Shown: positions 1 through 9,383, numbered from the stretch's first letter. The stretch is DNA of 64,000 nt from Stenotrophomonas acidaminiphila (GCA_002951995.1 CP019797.1:914501-978500), one strand, 5' to 3'. The notes: generated by a model from the sequence alone, not told the origin. Translations and numbers: made by a program.

Positions 1-778
1 GGCCACGCTGGATCCCGCAGAAGATGAAATCGGGGTTCTCCTGGGCGATGCGCTCGCGCAGCGGCCCGTCGCCCACCCAGACGAAGCGCGCATCCGGGCG
101 CAGCCGCTGGATCCGGCGGAACGCCTGGATCGCCAGGCCGAGGTTCTTCTCCGCGGCGATGCGGCCGACGTGGATCACCGCCAGCCCGCGCGCATCCAGC
201 CCCCACGCCTGGCGCAGCGCGGTGTCGCGCTGCTGCGGCGAGAACTGCGACGCGTCCACCGCACGCGCCAGCAGCCGTGGGTGATGGAAGCCGTGGCCCT
301 GCAGGAAGTCCTGCAGTTCGCGGGTGGGGACCAGGGTGGCATCGGCCTGGTTGTGGAAGCGGCGCATCCAGCCCAGGGCAACGGGCTGCAGCCAGGCCGC
401 GCCGTAGTCGGGCAGATACGTGTCGAAGCGGGTATGCAGGCCGGTGGCGACCGGGATGCCGAGCCGCCGCGCGGCGCGCAGCGCCGACCAGCCCAGCGGG
501 CCCTCGGTGGCGATGTAGACCGCGTCCGGCCGTTGCCGGAGCCAGTGCCGGGCCAGCAGGCGCGGCACCGGCAGCCCGAAGCGCAGGCCGGGGTAGCGCG
601 GCAGCGCCAGGCCGCGCACCAGCAGCTCATGCGCCTGCGCCAGGTCCTGCGCCTGGCGCGGACGCACGACGTCGACGTCGTTGCCGCGGGCGCGCAGGCC
701 GCGCTCCAGGCCCTGTACGGTCAGGGCGACGCCGTTGACCTCCGGCGGATAGGTCTCGGTGACGATGGCGTAGCGCAT
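1..778 (-). CDS. GT4-family glycosyltransferase, N-terminal part (runs off left edge)
   Basis: Minus-strand reading frame open from the ATG at 778-776 to the window edge (259 residues visible). It opens with MRYAIVTETYPPEVNGVA, the glycine-containing nucleotide-sugar loop typical of GT-B, family 4 glycosyltransferases. Further on it has GLHTRFDTYLPDY, a DASQF segment, GRIAAEKNL and WVGDGPL, the start of the donor-binding C-terminal domain. It resembles PimB/MgtA-type glycosyltransferases that transfer a hexose to a lipid or glycan acceptor on the cytoplasmic face; the acceptor cannot be told from sequence. It lies downstream of ppx on the same strand, separated by 172 bases, so it may or may not share the phosphate-regulated transcript. 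The C-terminal end is outside the window. Confidence 0.85.
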   Translation of the reverse strand, partial: MRYAIVTETYPPEVNGVALTVQGLERGLRARGNDVDVVRPRQAQDLAQAHELLVRGLALPRYPGLRFGLPVPRLLARHWLRQRPDAVYIATEGPLGWSALRAARRLGIPVATGLHTRFDTYLPDYGAAWLQPVALGWMRRFHNQADATLVPTRELQDFLQGHGFHHPRLLARAVDASQFSPQQRDTALRQAWGLDARGLAVIHVGRIAAEKNLGLAIQAFRRIQRLRPDARFVWVGDGPLRERIAQENPDFIFCGIQRG

Positions 779-950
779 GGCTCCTCCCGTTTGCCGCAGC
801 ATGGGCAAAAGGGGTGGCAGCGATATGACCGGCGTGCGTCGCTGGCATGACAGCGCCCGGGGCAGCGGCGCCGTGCCGCGCCCCTGCATGCCCCGTGCGC
901 GATCGCCGGCAAAGCCCCATGCGGGGCGGGCCCGGCATGCACCAGGGGAT

Positions 951-2477
951 TCAGGCGACGAACGGCCGGAACGAGATGCCCAGCCCGGCCATCCCTTCGG
1001 CCTCGCCGACCAGGTCGGCGCGCAGCAGCGGGCGGGCGTCGATGAAGGCCTTGTCCAGGACCAGCGACAGGGTGTTGCCGTCCACGCTCAGGTCGAGCGT
1101 CGGAATCGGATCGTCCTCGTGCGAGCGGTGCAGCAGCACCGCCAGCCGCAGCAGCGCGGCGGTGCGGCGGGCCGGCAGCAGCAGGCGGTCGGGCAGGGCG
1201 TCGAAAGCGGTCTTGGGCACGCCGCGGCGGTGGGTGCGGATCAGCGCCGCCAGCATCTGCTGCTCCTGGCGCGAGAAGCCGGCGATGTCCGAGTGCTCGA
1301 TCACGTAGCTGCCGTGGGTGTGGTAGCCGCTGTGGGCGATCATCAGCCCCAGTTCGTGCAGGCGCGCGGCCCAGCCCAGCATGCGGGCGTCGTCCGAGTC
1401 CAGCTTCCAGCTTTCGGCGACCTGTTCGAACAGGCGCTGGGCGGTCGCTTCCACGCGCAGCGCCTGGGCGGCATCGATGTCGTAGCGGCGGGTCAGCGCC
1501 GCCACCGATTCGTCGCGCGGGTCGTTGTCGCTGGCGCGGCCCATGATGTCGTAGAGGATGCCCTCGCGCATCGCCGCCTTGCTGACCAGCAGCTTCTGCA
1601 GGCCCAGCGACTGAAAGGCGGCCTCGAGCACCAGCACGCCGCCGGCGATGATCGGCCGCCGCTCGCTGGACAGGGTGGGCAGGTTGATGTCGTCGATGTG
1701 CCGCGCGCGCAGCAGCTCGTCGCGCAGCTGCGGCAGGGCCTGGGCGGTGATCGCGCCCTTGCTCAGTTTCATCGCCGCGCAGATCTCGCTGATCGCCTTG
1801 TGGGTGCCGGACGAACCCAGCGCCTCGTCCCAGCCCAGCGCCCGGTACTTGGCGGCGAACGGCTGGAACTCGGCGCTGATCTCGGTCAGTGCGTCCTTCC
1901 AGCGCTTCTTGCTCAGCTTGCCGCCGGGGAAGAAGCGCCGGGTGCTGGCGATGCAGCCGGCCTGCAGGCTTTCGCGTTCCAGCGGCTGCATGCCGCTGCC
2001 GATGATGAATTCGGTGGAGCCGCCGCCGATGTCGATCACCAGCCGCCGCTGGCCCGGCTTGGGCGGCTGCGCATGGGCCACGCCCAGGTAGATCAGGCGC
2101 GCCTCTTCGCGGCCGTTGACCACTTCGATGGCGTGGCCCAGCGCGGTCTCGGCCGGCATCAGGAACGACAGCGGCGAGCGCAGCTGGCGCACGGTGTTGG
2201 TGGCCAGCGCGCGCACCCGGTACGGCGGGATGTTGCGGATGCGCTGGCCGAAACGGGCCAGGCATTCGAGCGCGCGTTGCCGCGCCTCGGCCGACAATCC
2301 CCCCTTGCCGTCGAGGCCGTCGGCCATGCGCACGGTCTCGCGCAGGCGGTCGACCACCCGCAGCTGGCCGAGCAGGTAGCGGGCGATGACCATGTGGAAA
2401 CTGTTGGAGCCCAGGTCGATGGCGGCCAGCAGGTCGCCGTCCTGCAGCGGGGGAAAGGTCGGGGAGGACTGGGGCAT
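951..2477 (-). CDS. ppx: exopolyphosphatase Ppx/GppA family
   Basis: 508 residues, the full length of bacterial Ppx. The N-terminal half carries the two ASKHA ATPase-fold signatures, AAIDLGSNSFHMVIAR near residue 20 and LVIDIGGGSTEFIIG near residue 145. The C-terminal half is the HD-like helical domain. Ppx removes terminal phosphates from long-chain polyphosphate and this family can also hydrolyse pppGpp. It is the next gene after ppk1, 157 bases away, so synthesis and breakdown of polyphosphate are encoded side by side. The intervening bases contain GC-rich inverted repeats but no T-tract, so read-through from ppk1 is likely. The ATG at 2477 is the only good start. Confidence 0.95.
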   Translation of the reverse strand: MPQSSPTFPPLQDGDLLAAIDLGSNSFHMVIARYLLGQLRVVDRLRETVRMADGLDGKGGLSAEARQRALECLARFGQRIRNIPPYRVRALATNTVRQLRSPLSFLMPAETALGHAIEVVNGREEARLIYLGVAHAQPPKPGQRRLVIDIGGGSTEFIIGSGMQPLERESLQAGCIASTRRFFPGGKLSKKRWKDALTEISAEFQPFAAKYRALGWDEALGSSGTHKAISEICAAMKLSKGAITAQALPQLRDELLRARHIDDINLPTLSSERRPIIAGGVLVLEAAFQSLGLQKLLVSKAAMREGILYDIMGRASDNDPRDESVAALTRRYDIDAAQALRVEATAQRLFEQVAESWKLDSDDARMLGWAARLHELGLMIAHSGYHTHGSYVIEHSDIAGFSRQEQQMLAALIRTHRRGVPKTAFDALPDRLLLPARRTAALLRLAVLLHRSHEDDPIPTLDLSVDGNTLSLVLDKAFIDARPLLRADLVGEAEGMAGLGISFRPFVA

Positions 2478-2634
2478 GGCGGAATGGTAGTGGATGGCCG
2501 GGGGCGCGTGTCACCCCGTGCGCGAAACCGTGAACCGGCGCCACGGCCGCACCGGCAGGCCCGCCGCGCACGGCGGGCTGCCCGGCGCACGGCCGGGCCC
2601 ACGCGGGCGGCCATGCGCGGTCGCGGCGGCAGCG

Positions 2635-4722
2635 TTACAGCGCTTCCAGCAATGCCTGCTGCGCCGAGTGCGGCGGCTGTCCGGGCTGCGGCACGCACTT
2701 GCGGTAGCGGCCGTCGGCCTGCAGTTCCCAGGCGTTGAGGTTGTCGTCCAGGTAGTTCTGCAGCACCTCGCGGTAGATCCGCCGGGCCAGGTCGCTGTCC
2801 AGGATCGGGAAGCAGGTCTCCACGCGCCGCAGCAGGTTGCGCTCCAGCCAGTCGGCGCTGGCGCAGTACAGCTCGGGCGCGCCGTTGTTGCCGAACCAGT
2901 AGACGCGGCTGTGCTCCAGGAAGCGGCCGACGATCGAGCGCACCCGGATGTTGTCGGAGACGCCCTCCACGCCGGGGCGCAGGGTGCAGGCACCGCGCAC
3001 GATCAGGTCGATCTGCACGCCGGCCTGCGACGCCGCGTACAGGGCGCGGATCACCTGCGGCTCGTTGAGCGCGTTCATCTTGGCGATGATCCGCCCCGGC
3101 TTGCCGTCCAGCGCCAGCCGGGTCTCGCGCTCGATCCGCTGCAGCAGGCCAGCGTGCAGGGTGAACGGCGACTGCAGCAGGCATTCCAGCTTCATCTTCG
3201 AGGCCAGCCCGGACAGCTGCTGGAACAGCTGGTGCACGTCGTTGCCGATGTCCGGATCGGCGGTGATCAGGCTCAGGTCGGTGTAGGCGCGCGCGGTGCC
3301 GCTGTGGTAGTTGCCGGTGCCCAGGTGCACGTAGCGGCGCAGCTTGCGCCCTTCGCGGCGCACGATCAGCAGCATCTTGGCGTGGGTCTTGTAGCCGACC
3401 ACGCCGTAGACCACCTGCACGCCGGCGTCCTGCAGGCGATCGGCCAGGCCGAGGTTGGCCTCTTCGTCGAAACGCGCGCGCAGCTCGACCACCACGGTCA
3501 CGTCCTTGCCGTTGCGCGCGGCCTGGATCAGCGCCTCGACGATCCCCGAATCCTTGCCGGTGCGGTACAGGGTCTGCTTGATCGCCAGCACGTTGGGGTC
3601 CACCGCGGCTTCGCGGATCAACTCCAGCACGGTGCTGAACGAGTCGAACGGGTGGTGCAGCAGCACGTCCTCGCGCGCCACCGCCTCGAAGATGCCCTCG
3701 GACGTCTTGAGCACGCGCGGCGTCATCGGAGGGTACTTCAGCTCCGGCCGCTGCACCAGGTCGTAGACCTGGATGACGCGGTTGAGGTTGACCGAGCCGT
3801 CGATGCGGTAGGCGGCGTTCTCGGACAGGCCGAAGTTCTGCAGCAGGGTCTGCACGATCGGCCGCGGGCAGTCATGGGCGATCTCCAGCCGCACCGCCGG
3901 CCGGTAGCCGCGGTCGACCAGCTCGTCGCGCAGCGCCAGCGCCAGGTTCTCCACTTCCTCCTCGTCCACCACCAGCTCGGAGTTGCGGGTGACCCGGAAC
4001 TGGTAGGCGCCGCGCACGTCCATGCCCGGGAACAGTTCGTTGACGAAGGTGGACAGCACCGCCGAGAGCAGCACGAAGTTCTGGTTGCCGCCCAGCGACT
4101 TGGGCAGCTGGATGATGCGTGGCAGCGAGCGCGGCGCGCGCACCAGCGCCAGGTGGCCGGCGCGGCCGAAGGCGTCGGTGCCCTTGAGCACGACGACGAT
4201 GTTCAGCGATTTGTTGAGGATTTTCGGGAACGGATGCGACGGATCCAGCCCCAACGGCGAGAGCACCGGCATGATCTCGTTGCGGAAGTAGGCACGCAGC
4301 CAGCGGCGCTGGCGCGCGGTCCAGGTCGACGGCGAGAGGATGCCGATACCCGCGTCCTGCAGCGCCGGGCGCAGCACCTCGTTCCAGCAGCGGTACTGCT
4401 GTTCCACCAGTTCGGCGGCGCGGTCGTGGATGGCGCTCAGGATTTCCTGCGGGCTCATCCCGTCCGGCGCCGGCGGCAGGCCGAACTCCTGCGCGTGGCG
4501 CACCGCCGCGGCACGGATCTCGAAGAACTCGTCCAGGTTGGTGCAGGAAATGCACAGGAAGCGCAGCCGCTCCAGCAATGGCACCTGTTCGTCCATGGCC
4601 TGGGCCAGCACCCGGAAGTTGAAGTCCAGCTGCGACAGCTCGCGGTTGATGTACAGCGCCGGGTCGCGCAGCGGGTCATTGCCCGGGGCCGCGGCAACGG
4701 GGGACGGGACGGGAGCGTTCAT
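2635..4722 (-). CDS. ppk1: polyphosphate kinase 1
   Basis: 695 residues from the ATG at 4722-4720, starting MNAPVPSPVAAAPGNDP and then INRELSQLDFNFRVLAQ, the conserved Ppk N domain. The frame stays open far upstream through phoR, but this start is fixed by homology and by the ATGA overlap with the phoR stop. The protein polymerises the gamma-phosphate of ATP into polyphosphate. The phospholipase-D-like C-terminal domains contain YKTHAKMLLIVRR, whose His is the autophosphorylated residue of the family, and VHLGTGNYHSGTARAYTD. Translational coupling to phoR and the Pho box upstream of phoB imply induction when phosphate is scarce. Confidence 0.97.
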   Translation of the reverse strand: MNAPVPSPVAAAPGNDPLRDPALYINRELSQLDFNFRVLAQAMDEQVPLLERLRFLCISCTNLDEFFEIRAAAVRHAQEFGLPPAPDGMSPQEILSAIHDRAAELVEQQYRCWNEVLRPALQDAGIGILSPSTWTARQRRWLRAYFRNEIMPVLSPLGLDPSHPFPKILNKSLNIVVVLKGTDAFGRAGHLALVRAPRSLPRIIQLPKSLGGNQNFVLLSAVLSTFVNELFPGMDVRGAYQFRVTRNSELVVDEEEVENLALALRDELVDRGYRPAVRLEIAHDCPRPIVQTLLQNFGLSENAAYRIDGSVNLNRVIQVYDLVQRPELKYPPMTPRVLKTSEGIFEAVAREDVLLHHPFDSFSTVLELIREAAVDPNVLAIKQTLYRTGKDSGIVEALIQAARNGKDVTVVVELRARFDEEANLGLADRLQDAGVQVVYGVVGYKTHAKMLLIVRREGRKLRRYVHLGTGNYHSGTARAYTDLSLITADPDIGNDVHQLFQQLSGLASKMKLECLLQSPFTLHAGLLQRIERETRLALDGKPGRIIAKMNALNEPQVIRALYAASQAGVQIDLIVRGACTLRPGVEGVSDNIRVRSIVGRFLEHSRVYWFGNNGAPELYCASADWLERNLLRRVETCFPILDSDLARRIYREVLQNYLDDNLNAWELQADGRYRKCVPQPGQPPHSAQQALLEAL

Positions 4723-6095
4723 GCCGGGGAGTCTTCCGTGGACGGTGGCGAGGGGAGGGTGGTGCGCGGGCGGACGTGTCCGGCGTCGAAATGGCAGGCG
4801 AAGGTACTGCCCTGGCCGACTTCGCTGCGGATCTCCAGGCGCGCCTGGTGCAGGCCGAGGATGTGCTTGACGATGGACAGGCCCAGGCCGGTGCCGCCGC
4901 TCTCGCGCGAACGGCTGCTGGACACGCGGTAGAAGCGTTCGGTCAGGCGCGGCAGGTGGTTGGCCGGGATGCCGTAGCCGGTGTCGGTCACCGCCAGCAC
5001 CGCGCCGTCGCCCTCGCGGGCGAAGGTCAGGGTGATGCGGCCGCCGGCCGGGGTGTAGCGCACCGCGTTGGTGACGAGGTTGGAGAACGCGCTGTGCAGC
5101 TCCTTGTTGGAGCCGGCCAGGTCGACCCCGGCGCTGTCCTCGATGGTGATCGTGTGGCGGCCCTGGCTGTGGGCCTCGGCTTCGCGCCGCAGCGAGGCAA
5201 GCATCGAGGTCATCGCCACGGTTTCCAGCTCGGCCTGCTGCTGCGATTCCAGCCGCGACAGGGTGAGCAGGTCTTCCACCAGCTGCGCCATGCGCTGGGA
5301 CTGCTTGCGCATCTCCGCCAGCATCGGCCCGGTGTCGGGGAAATCCTCCGGGTCCATCATGTCCAGGTAACCGTGCACCACCGTCAGCGGCGTGCGCAGC
5401 TCGTGCGAGACGTTGGCGACGAAGTCGCGGCGCACCTGTTCCAGGTGCAGCAGCTTGGTCACGTCGCGCGCCACCAGCAGCCAGTGGTGGTCCGAATACG
5501 GAATCAGCCGCAGGTGCAGGCGGATGCCCGGATCGACCGGCGAATTGGCGTCCAGGATGGGTTCGGCGTTGCGCCCGCCGGCCAGCCAGTGCGCCAGCGG
5601 CAGCGGCTGCAGGCGCTCCACCAGCGGCGCGTCCATGTCGGCCGGATGCTGCAGGCCCAGCAGCGCGGTGGCCGCCTCGTTGAACCACTGCACGCGCTGG
5701 GTGTTGCGGTCCACCACCACCACCGCGTCGGGCAGCGCCGCGGCGGCGGCGCGGTAGCTGCGCAGCATGTCGATCAGGCGCCGCTTGCGCACGCGCATTT
5801 CCTGCTGGTTGCGGTACAGCAGGCGGTCAAGCTCATTCCATACGCCGGTGCCGCGGGCGGTTTCCCAGCGCTGGCGCGCGGTCAGGCGCAGCAGCACCTG
5901 GCGCAACCGCCAGTAATGCCAGGCGAGGATCCCGAGCGCGGCCAGCGCCAGCACCCACGCGGGATGCCCGAGCAGGGCGCCGATCAGCAGGGCCGACAAC
6001 AGCAGCGCGGCCAGGGTGGCCAGCGTCTTCAACCAGGCGGATCGGAATTGGCGGGGCATTGCGCTCTCGGGTGATGCGGGTGGAACCTTGGGCAC
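4719..6095 (-). CDS. phoR: phosphate regulon sensor histidine kinase PhoR
   Basis: 458 residues. Two membrane segments (about 23-43 and 46-66) are followed by a linker, a PAS domain (about 115-215) and the HisKA domain with FVANVSHELRTPLT, phospho-acceptor His231. The HATPase domain has the N box (LVTNAVRYTP), the G1 box (DTGYGIP) and the G2 box (GGTGLGLSIVKHI). The lack of a large periplasmic loop is typical of PhoR, which senses phosphate through the Pst/PhoU system. It lies 48 bases after phoB and its TGA overlaps the ppk1 ATG. A second ATG at codon 13 (MPRQF) is an equally possible start. Confidence 0.95.
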   Translation of the reverse strand: MPKVPPASPESAMPRQFRSAWLKTLATLAALLLSALLIGALLGHPAWVLALAALGILAWHYWRLRQVLLRLTARQRWETARGTGVWNELDRLLYRNQQEMRVRKRRLIDMLRSYRAAAAALPDAVVVVDRNTQRVQWFNEAATALLGLQHPADMDAPLVERLQPLPLAHWLAGGRNAEPILDANSPVDPGIRLHLRLIPYSDHHWLLVARDVTKLLHLEQVRRDFVANVSHELRTPLTVVHGYLDMMDPEDFPDTGPMLAEMRKQSQRMAQLVEDLLTLSRLESQQQAELETVAMTSMLASLRREAEAHSQGRHTITIEDSAGVDLAGSNKELHSAFSNLVTNAVRYTPAGGRITLTFAREGDGAVLAVTDTGYGIPANHLPRLTERFYRVSSSRSRESGGTGLGLSIVKHILGLHQARLEIRSEVGQGSTFACHFDAGHVRPRTTLPSPPSTEDSPA

Positions 6096-6143
6096 TGCGA
6101 CCGGTTATAGCAGGAAGCGCGGGCGCCGGCCGCGGCGCCGCGC

Positions 6144-6833
6144 TCAGACCGAGGCGGAGAAGCGGTAGCCGGCACCGCGCACGGTCTGCACCATGTTCTC
6201 GGCGCCGAACGGTTCCAGGGTCTTGCGCAGGCGGCGGATGTGCACGTCGATGGTGCGCTCTTCCACGTAGACGCTGCCGCCCCACACGTGGTCCAGCAAC
6301 TGCGAGCGGGTGTAGACGCGCTCGGGATGGGTCATGAAGAAATGCAGCAGGCGGTACTCGGTGGGGCCGATCGAGACCGGCGCGTCGCCGGCGAACACCC
6401 GGTGCGCGGCGCCGTCGATGCGGATCGGGCCGATCGCCACGCTGCCGTCCTCGTCGTCGTCGCGGGTGCGGCGCATCACCGCGCGGATGCGCGCCAGCAG
6501 CTCGCGCGCCGAGAACGGCTTGACCACGTAATCGTCCACACCGGCCTCCAGCCCGCCGACACGGTCGTTTTCCTCGCCACGCGCGGTAAGCATGATGATC
6601 GGCACGTCGCGGGTCAGTGCCTCCTTGCGCCAGCGGCGGGCCAGCTCCAGGCCACTGGTGCCGGGCAGCATCCAGTCCAGCAGGATCATGTCGGGCACGC
6701 GGTCGGCGATGGCGGTCTGCGCCTCCAGCGCGTCCCCGGCATGCACCGGCTCGTATTCCCCCTTGCGCAGCGCGAACGCGACCATGTCGCGGATCGCCGG
6801 TTCGTCATCGACGATAAGGATGCGTTTCTGCAC
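6144..6833 (-). CDS. phoB: phosphate regulon response regulator PhoB
   Basis: 229 residues. The receiver domain has acidic residues D9/D10, the phospho-acceptor D53 in ILLDWMLPG, and a conserved Lys in VVKPFS near residue 105. The C-terminal OmpR/PhoB winged helix covers about 130-229 and ends VQTVRGAGYRFS. PhoB binds Pho boxes and activates phosphate-scavenging genes. It is first in the phoB-phoR-ppk1-ppx series and has its own Pho box (6889-6906), so it is probably autoregulated. Confidence 0.96.
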   Translation of the reverse strand: MQKRILIVDDEPAIRDMVAFALRKGEYEPVHAGDALEAQTAIADRVPDMILLDWMLPGTSGLELARRWRKEALTRDVPIIMLTARGEENDRVGGLEAGVDDYVVKPFSARELLARIRAVMRRTRDDDEDGSVAIGPIRIDGAAHRVFAGDAPVSIGPTEYRLLHFFMTHPERVYTRSQLLDHVWGGSVYVEERTIDVHIRRLRKTLEPFGAENMVQTVRGAGYRFSASV

Positions 6834-6888
6834 GTCTTGCCTACCATGAAGCCCATCGGACCGGATGTGCCCAGTAGACTACGGTTTG

Positions 6889-6906
6889 ATGACCGGTTTG
6901 TGACAG
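6889..6906 (-). promoter_or_regulatory. Pho box upstream of phoB
   Basis: On the minus strand the sequence reads CTGTCAC AAAC CGGTCAT: two 7-base half-sites related to CTGTCAT, separated by 4 bases and so repeated at an 11-base interval, as in E. coli Pho boxes. It ends 55 bases before the phoB ATG. A weak -10-like TAGTCT follows. Assigned by motif only. Confidence 0.75.
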
Positions 6907-6920
6907 CGCCGGCCGGGGCG

Positions 6921-8633
6921 TCAGCGGCGCTGCATGTCCGGGTCGCGCATGCCCAGCCGGCGCATTTCCAGCACGGTGGGCATGATCGCCTCGATCCGCG
7001 CGTCCACCCGGGCGCGGCTGACATAGTCCAGGCCGGGCTGCTTGAGCAGTGCCTGGAACTGCAGCAGGGCCTGTTCCGGGCGCCCGTTCAGGTAGGCGGC
7101 CTCGGCATAGGCTTCGCTGGCGCGGGCATTGTCGCCGGCCAGCTCGCAGGCGCGGGCGAACGTGCGTTGGAACACCGGGTCGTCGCCGGCGCGGGCCAAC
7201 AGCGGGCGCAGCATGGCCTGGGCGCGCTTGCCGGCCTCCATGCCGCCCTGCTCGTTGAGCACCTGGGCGTAGGTCAGCGCCACCGGCCGGCTCTGCGGCA
7301 GCTTCTGCAGCAAGGCCTCGAAGCGGCGGTTGGCATCGGCGTGGCGGCCGTTGCGCGACTCGGCCTCGCCCAGCGCCAGGTTCACCCACAGGTTGTCGGG
7401 GTGCTCGGACTGCAGTTGCTGCAGCTCCTGCAGGGCCTGCTGCAGCGCGCCGGTGCCATCGCGCAGCTGGGCGATGGCCACGCCATAGCGCTGCGCGTCG
7501 CTCAGCCCGTCCTTCTGGCTGCGGCGCAGGTCCTGGTACTCGCGCACCAGCTCGGATGGGGTCGGGGCGCTGAGCACGCGCAGGCGTTCGCGGGCCCAGT
7601 CGAACTGGCCGCTGGCGCCGCGCGGCAGCCCGATCGACGGCAGCGACAGCTGTATCGACCCCGGCAGCAGCGGGTTGCCGCTGGCCTTGGCGGGGTCCGG
7701 GACCGGGTCGGCCGGGTTCACCCGTTCCTGGCGCACCCCGTCGGGGGTGGAGGTGGTCAGCAGCACCGTGTCCTTCTTCATCTGCTCGGCGCGGGCCTTG
7801 GCTTCGCTGATGCGGGTGATGGTCACCGGGTGGGTGCGCAGGAAGTCGGGCGTCGAGTAGCCGCCCTCGTTGCCGCGCATGGCCGCGGACATCCGCTCGA
7901 AGAAGCCGGCCATCGCATCGACGTCGTAGCCGCTGCGCGCCAGCGTGCGGATGCCGAGCCGGTCGGCCTCCGATTCGTTGGAGCGGGTGAAGTTGATCTG
8001 CAGCTGCTGCATCAGGCCCATGCCCGAGCTGATCGCGGCCATCGTCGCGTCGCCGGAGGAGTTGCCGCCGGCCTGCTGCGCCGCGATCACCGCCGCGAGC
8101 ATGCCCAGCAGGATCGGGATCTGGTCGCGCTGCGCCTTTTCGACGCTGCGCAGCACGTGCTGCTGGGTGACGTGCGAGATCTCGTGCGACAGCACCGCGG
8201 CCACTTCGTCCTCGCGCTCGGCGGTCAGCACCAGGCCGGCATTCATGCCGATGTAGCCGCCGAGGGTGGCAAAGGCGTTGATCTGCCGGTCCTTGAGCAT
8301 GAAGAAGGTGAACTTCTGCTGCGGCTGGGCGCTGTTGGAGCCGAGCCGGGTGCCCATGGCCTGCAGCCAGTCGTCGACCAGCGGGTCATCCACCAGGTAA
8401 CCGTAATTGCGCAGTTCGCGCAGCATCATGCCGCCGTACTCGGCCTGCCGCGCCGGGGTGAGCAGTTCGCCGGCGGACGAGCCGATGTCCGGCAGCTTGC
8501 TGTCCTGGGCCCGGGACAGGGGCGTGGCCAGGGCCAGGGTGACGGCGGTGGCGAGCAGCAGGGTTCGCAAGCGTGGGGCTCCGGGGCGACTGGGCCGAGA
8601 ATGACGGGGAAGCGGGGCACGGGTGTGAAGCAC
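6921..8633 (-). CDS. bepA: M48-family periplasmic metalloprotease/chaperone, BepA (YfgC)-like
   Basis: 570 residues. An N-terminal signal sequence (hydrophobic stretch about 22-42, cleavage near RAQ) is followed by the M48 peptidase domain. That domain has the zinc motif HEISH at 150-154 and the third ligand in NESEADRLG (E222). The second half is tetratricopeptide-rich, for example the repeats around VNLALGEAESRNGRHADANR. BepA-type proteins assist or degrade LptD and other outer-membrane proteins stalled at the BAM complex. The signal sequence is preceded by about 20 basic and proline-rich residues, so an internal start is possible. It is transcribed away from grxC. Confidence 0.9.
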   Translation of the reverse strand: MLHTRAPLPRHSRPSRPGAPRLRTLLLATAVTLALATPLSRAQDSKLPDIGSSAGELLTPARQAEYGGMMLRELRNYGYLVDDPLVDDWLQAMGTRLGSNSAQPQQKFTFFMLKDRQINAFATLGGYIGMNAGLVLTAEREDEVAAVLSHEISHVTQQHVLRSVEKAQRDQIPILLGMLAAVIAAQQAGGNSSGDATMAAISSGMGLMQQLQINFTRSNESEADRLGIRTLARSGYDVDAMAGFFERMSAAMRGNEGGYSTPDFLRTHPVTITRISEAKARAEQMKKDTVLLTTSTPDGVRQERVNPADPVPDPAKASGNPLLPGSIQLSLPSIGLPRGASGQFDWARERLRVLSAPTPSELVREYQDLRRSQKDGLSDAQRYGVAIAQLRDGTGALQQALQELQQLQSEHPDNLWVNLALGEAESRNGRHADANRRFEALLQKLPQSRPVALTYAQVLNEQGGMEAGKRAQAMLRPLLARAGDDPVFQRTFARACELAGDNARASEAYAEAAYLNGRPEQALLQFQALLKQPGLDYVSRARVDARIEAIMPTVLEMRRLGMRDPDMQRR

Positions 8634-8721
8634 AGGTTAACCCGCAGTGTTCCAGCGTTGGACGGTGTGATCCGGCGCGCCGCTACCATATAGGGACAAC
8701 ATTTACCGCGCGGAGTTTCCC

Positions 8722-8997
8722 GTGAGCAGCCAGACCCCCGAGATCACCATCTACTCCACCGCCGTGTGCCCGTACTGCGTGGCCGCCAAGAATTTCCTCA
8801 AGAGCAAGGGCCGCACCTGGAACGAGGTGCGCATCGACCTGGACCCGGCCGAGCGCGAGAAGATGATGGCATTGACCCGCCGTACCAGCGTGCCGCAGAT
8901 CTTCGTCGGCGAGGTCCATGTGGGTGGCTATGACGACATGATGGCGCTGCACCGTGCCGGCCGGCTCGAGCCGCTGCTGGCGGGGGAGGGCGCATGA
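8722..8997 (+). CDS. grxC: glutaredoxin 3
   Basis: 91 residues, a one-domain dithiol glutaredoxin. Active site CPYC at 16-19; conserved TSVPQIFVG (cis-Pro loop) and GGYDDMMALH (glutathione-binding GG). It uses glutathione to reduce disulfides in cytoplasmic proteins. The TGA stop overlaps the ATG of the following AhpD-like gene (ATGA), so the two redox genes are translationally coupled. Confidence 0.95.
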   Translation: MSSQTPEITIYSTAVCPYCVAAKNFLKSKGRTWNEVRIDLDPAEREKMMALTRRTSVPQIFVGEVHVGGYDDMMALHRAGRLEPLLAGEGA

Positions 8998-9383
8998 GCG
9001 GCGCCGACAAGGACCGCGTGGCCGAATTCACCGCGTTCCGCCAGCGCATGAACCAGCGCATCCTGGCCGAGCCCAACCAGGTGGTGCGGCGCTTCTTCGC
9101 GCTGGACACGCAGACCTACCAGGCCGGCGCGCTGGACGTGAAGACCAAGGAACTGCTGGGTCTGGTGGCCTCGCTGGTGCTGCGCTGCGACGACTGCATC
9201 AGCTACCACGTGGCCCAGTGCAAGGACGCCGGGGTCAGCCGCGAGGAGTTCTTCGAGACCTTCTCGGTGGGCCTGGTGGTCGGCGGCTCCATCGTGATCC
9301 CGCACCTGCGGCGCGCGGTGGACTTCCTGGACCAGCTGGAGTCCGGGGCCGCGGAGGCGCCGGCCGGGCACGACCACGGCTGA
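8994..9383 (+). CDS. carboxymuconolactone decarboxylase/AhpD-like family protein
   Basis: 129 residues. The AhpD-like fold is recognised from TKELLGLVASLVLRCDDCISYHVAQC. C65 and C68 form the CxxC redox pair and H72 follows four residues later, as in alkylhydroperoxidase AhpD-type active sites. The preceding acidic residue (E53) fits the proton-relay pattern. It probably acts as a thiol peroxidase or peroxidase reductant, although members of this family also include true decarboxylases. Overlap with grxC supports a redox role. The tail ends GHDHG. Confidence 0.85.
   Translation: MSGADKDRVAEFTAFRQRMNQRILAEPNQVVRRFFALDTQTYQAGALDVKTKELLGLVASLVLRCDDCISYHVAQCKDAGVSREEFFETFSVGLVVGGSIVIPHLRRAVDFLDQLESGAAEAPAGHDHG

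Noticed and set aside
2635..5688. 1017-codon extension of ppk1 through phoR
   Set aside because: The upstream part is only the shadow of phoR. Homology begins at the ATG at 4722, which overlaps the phoR stop.
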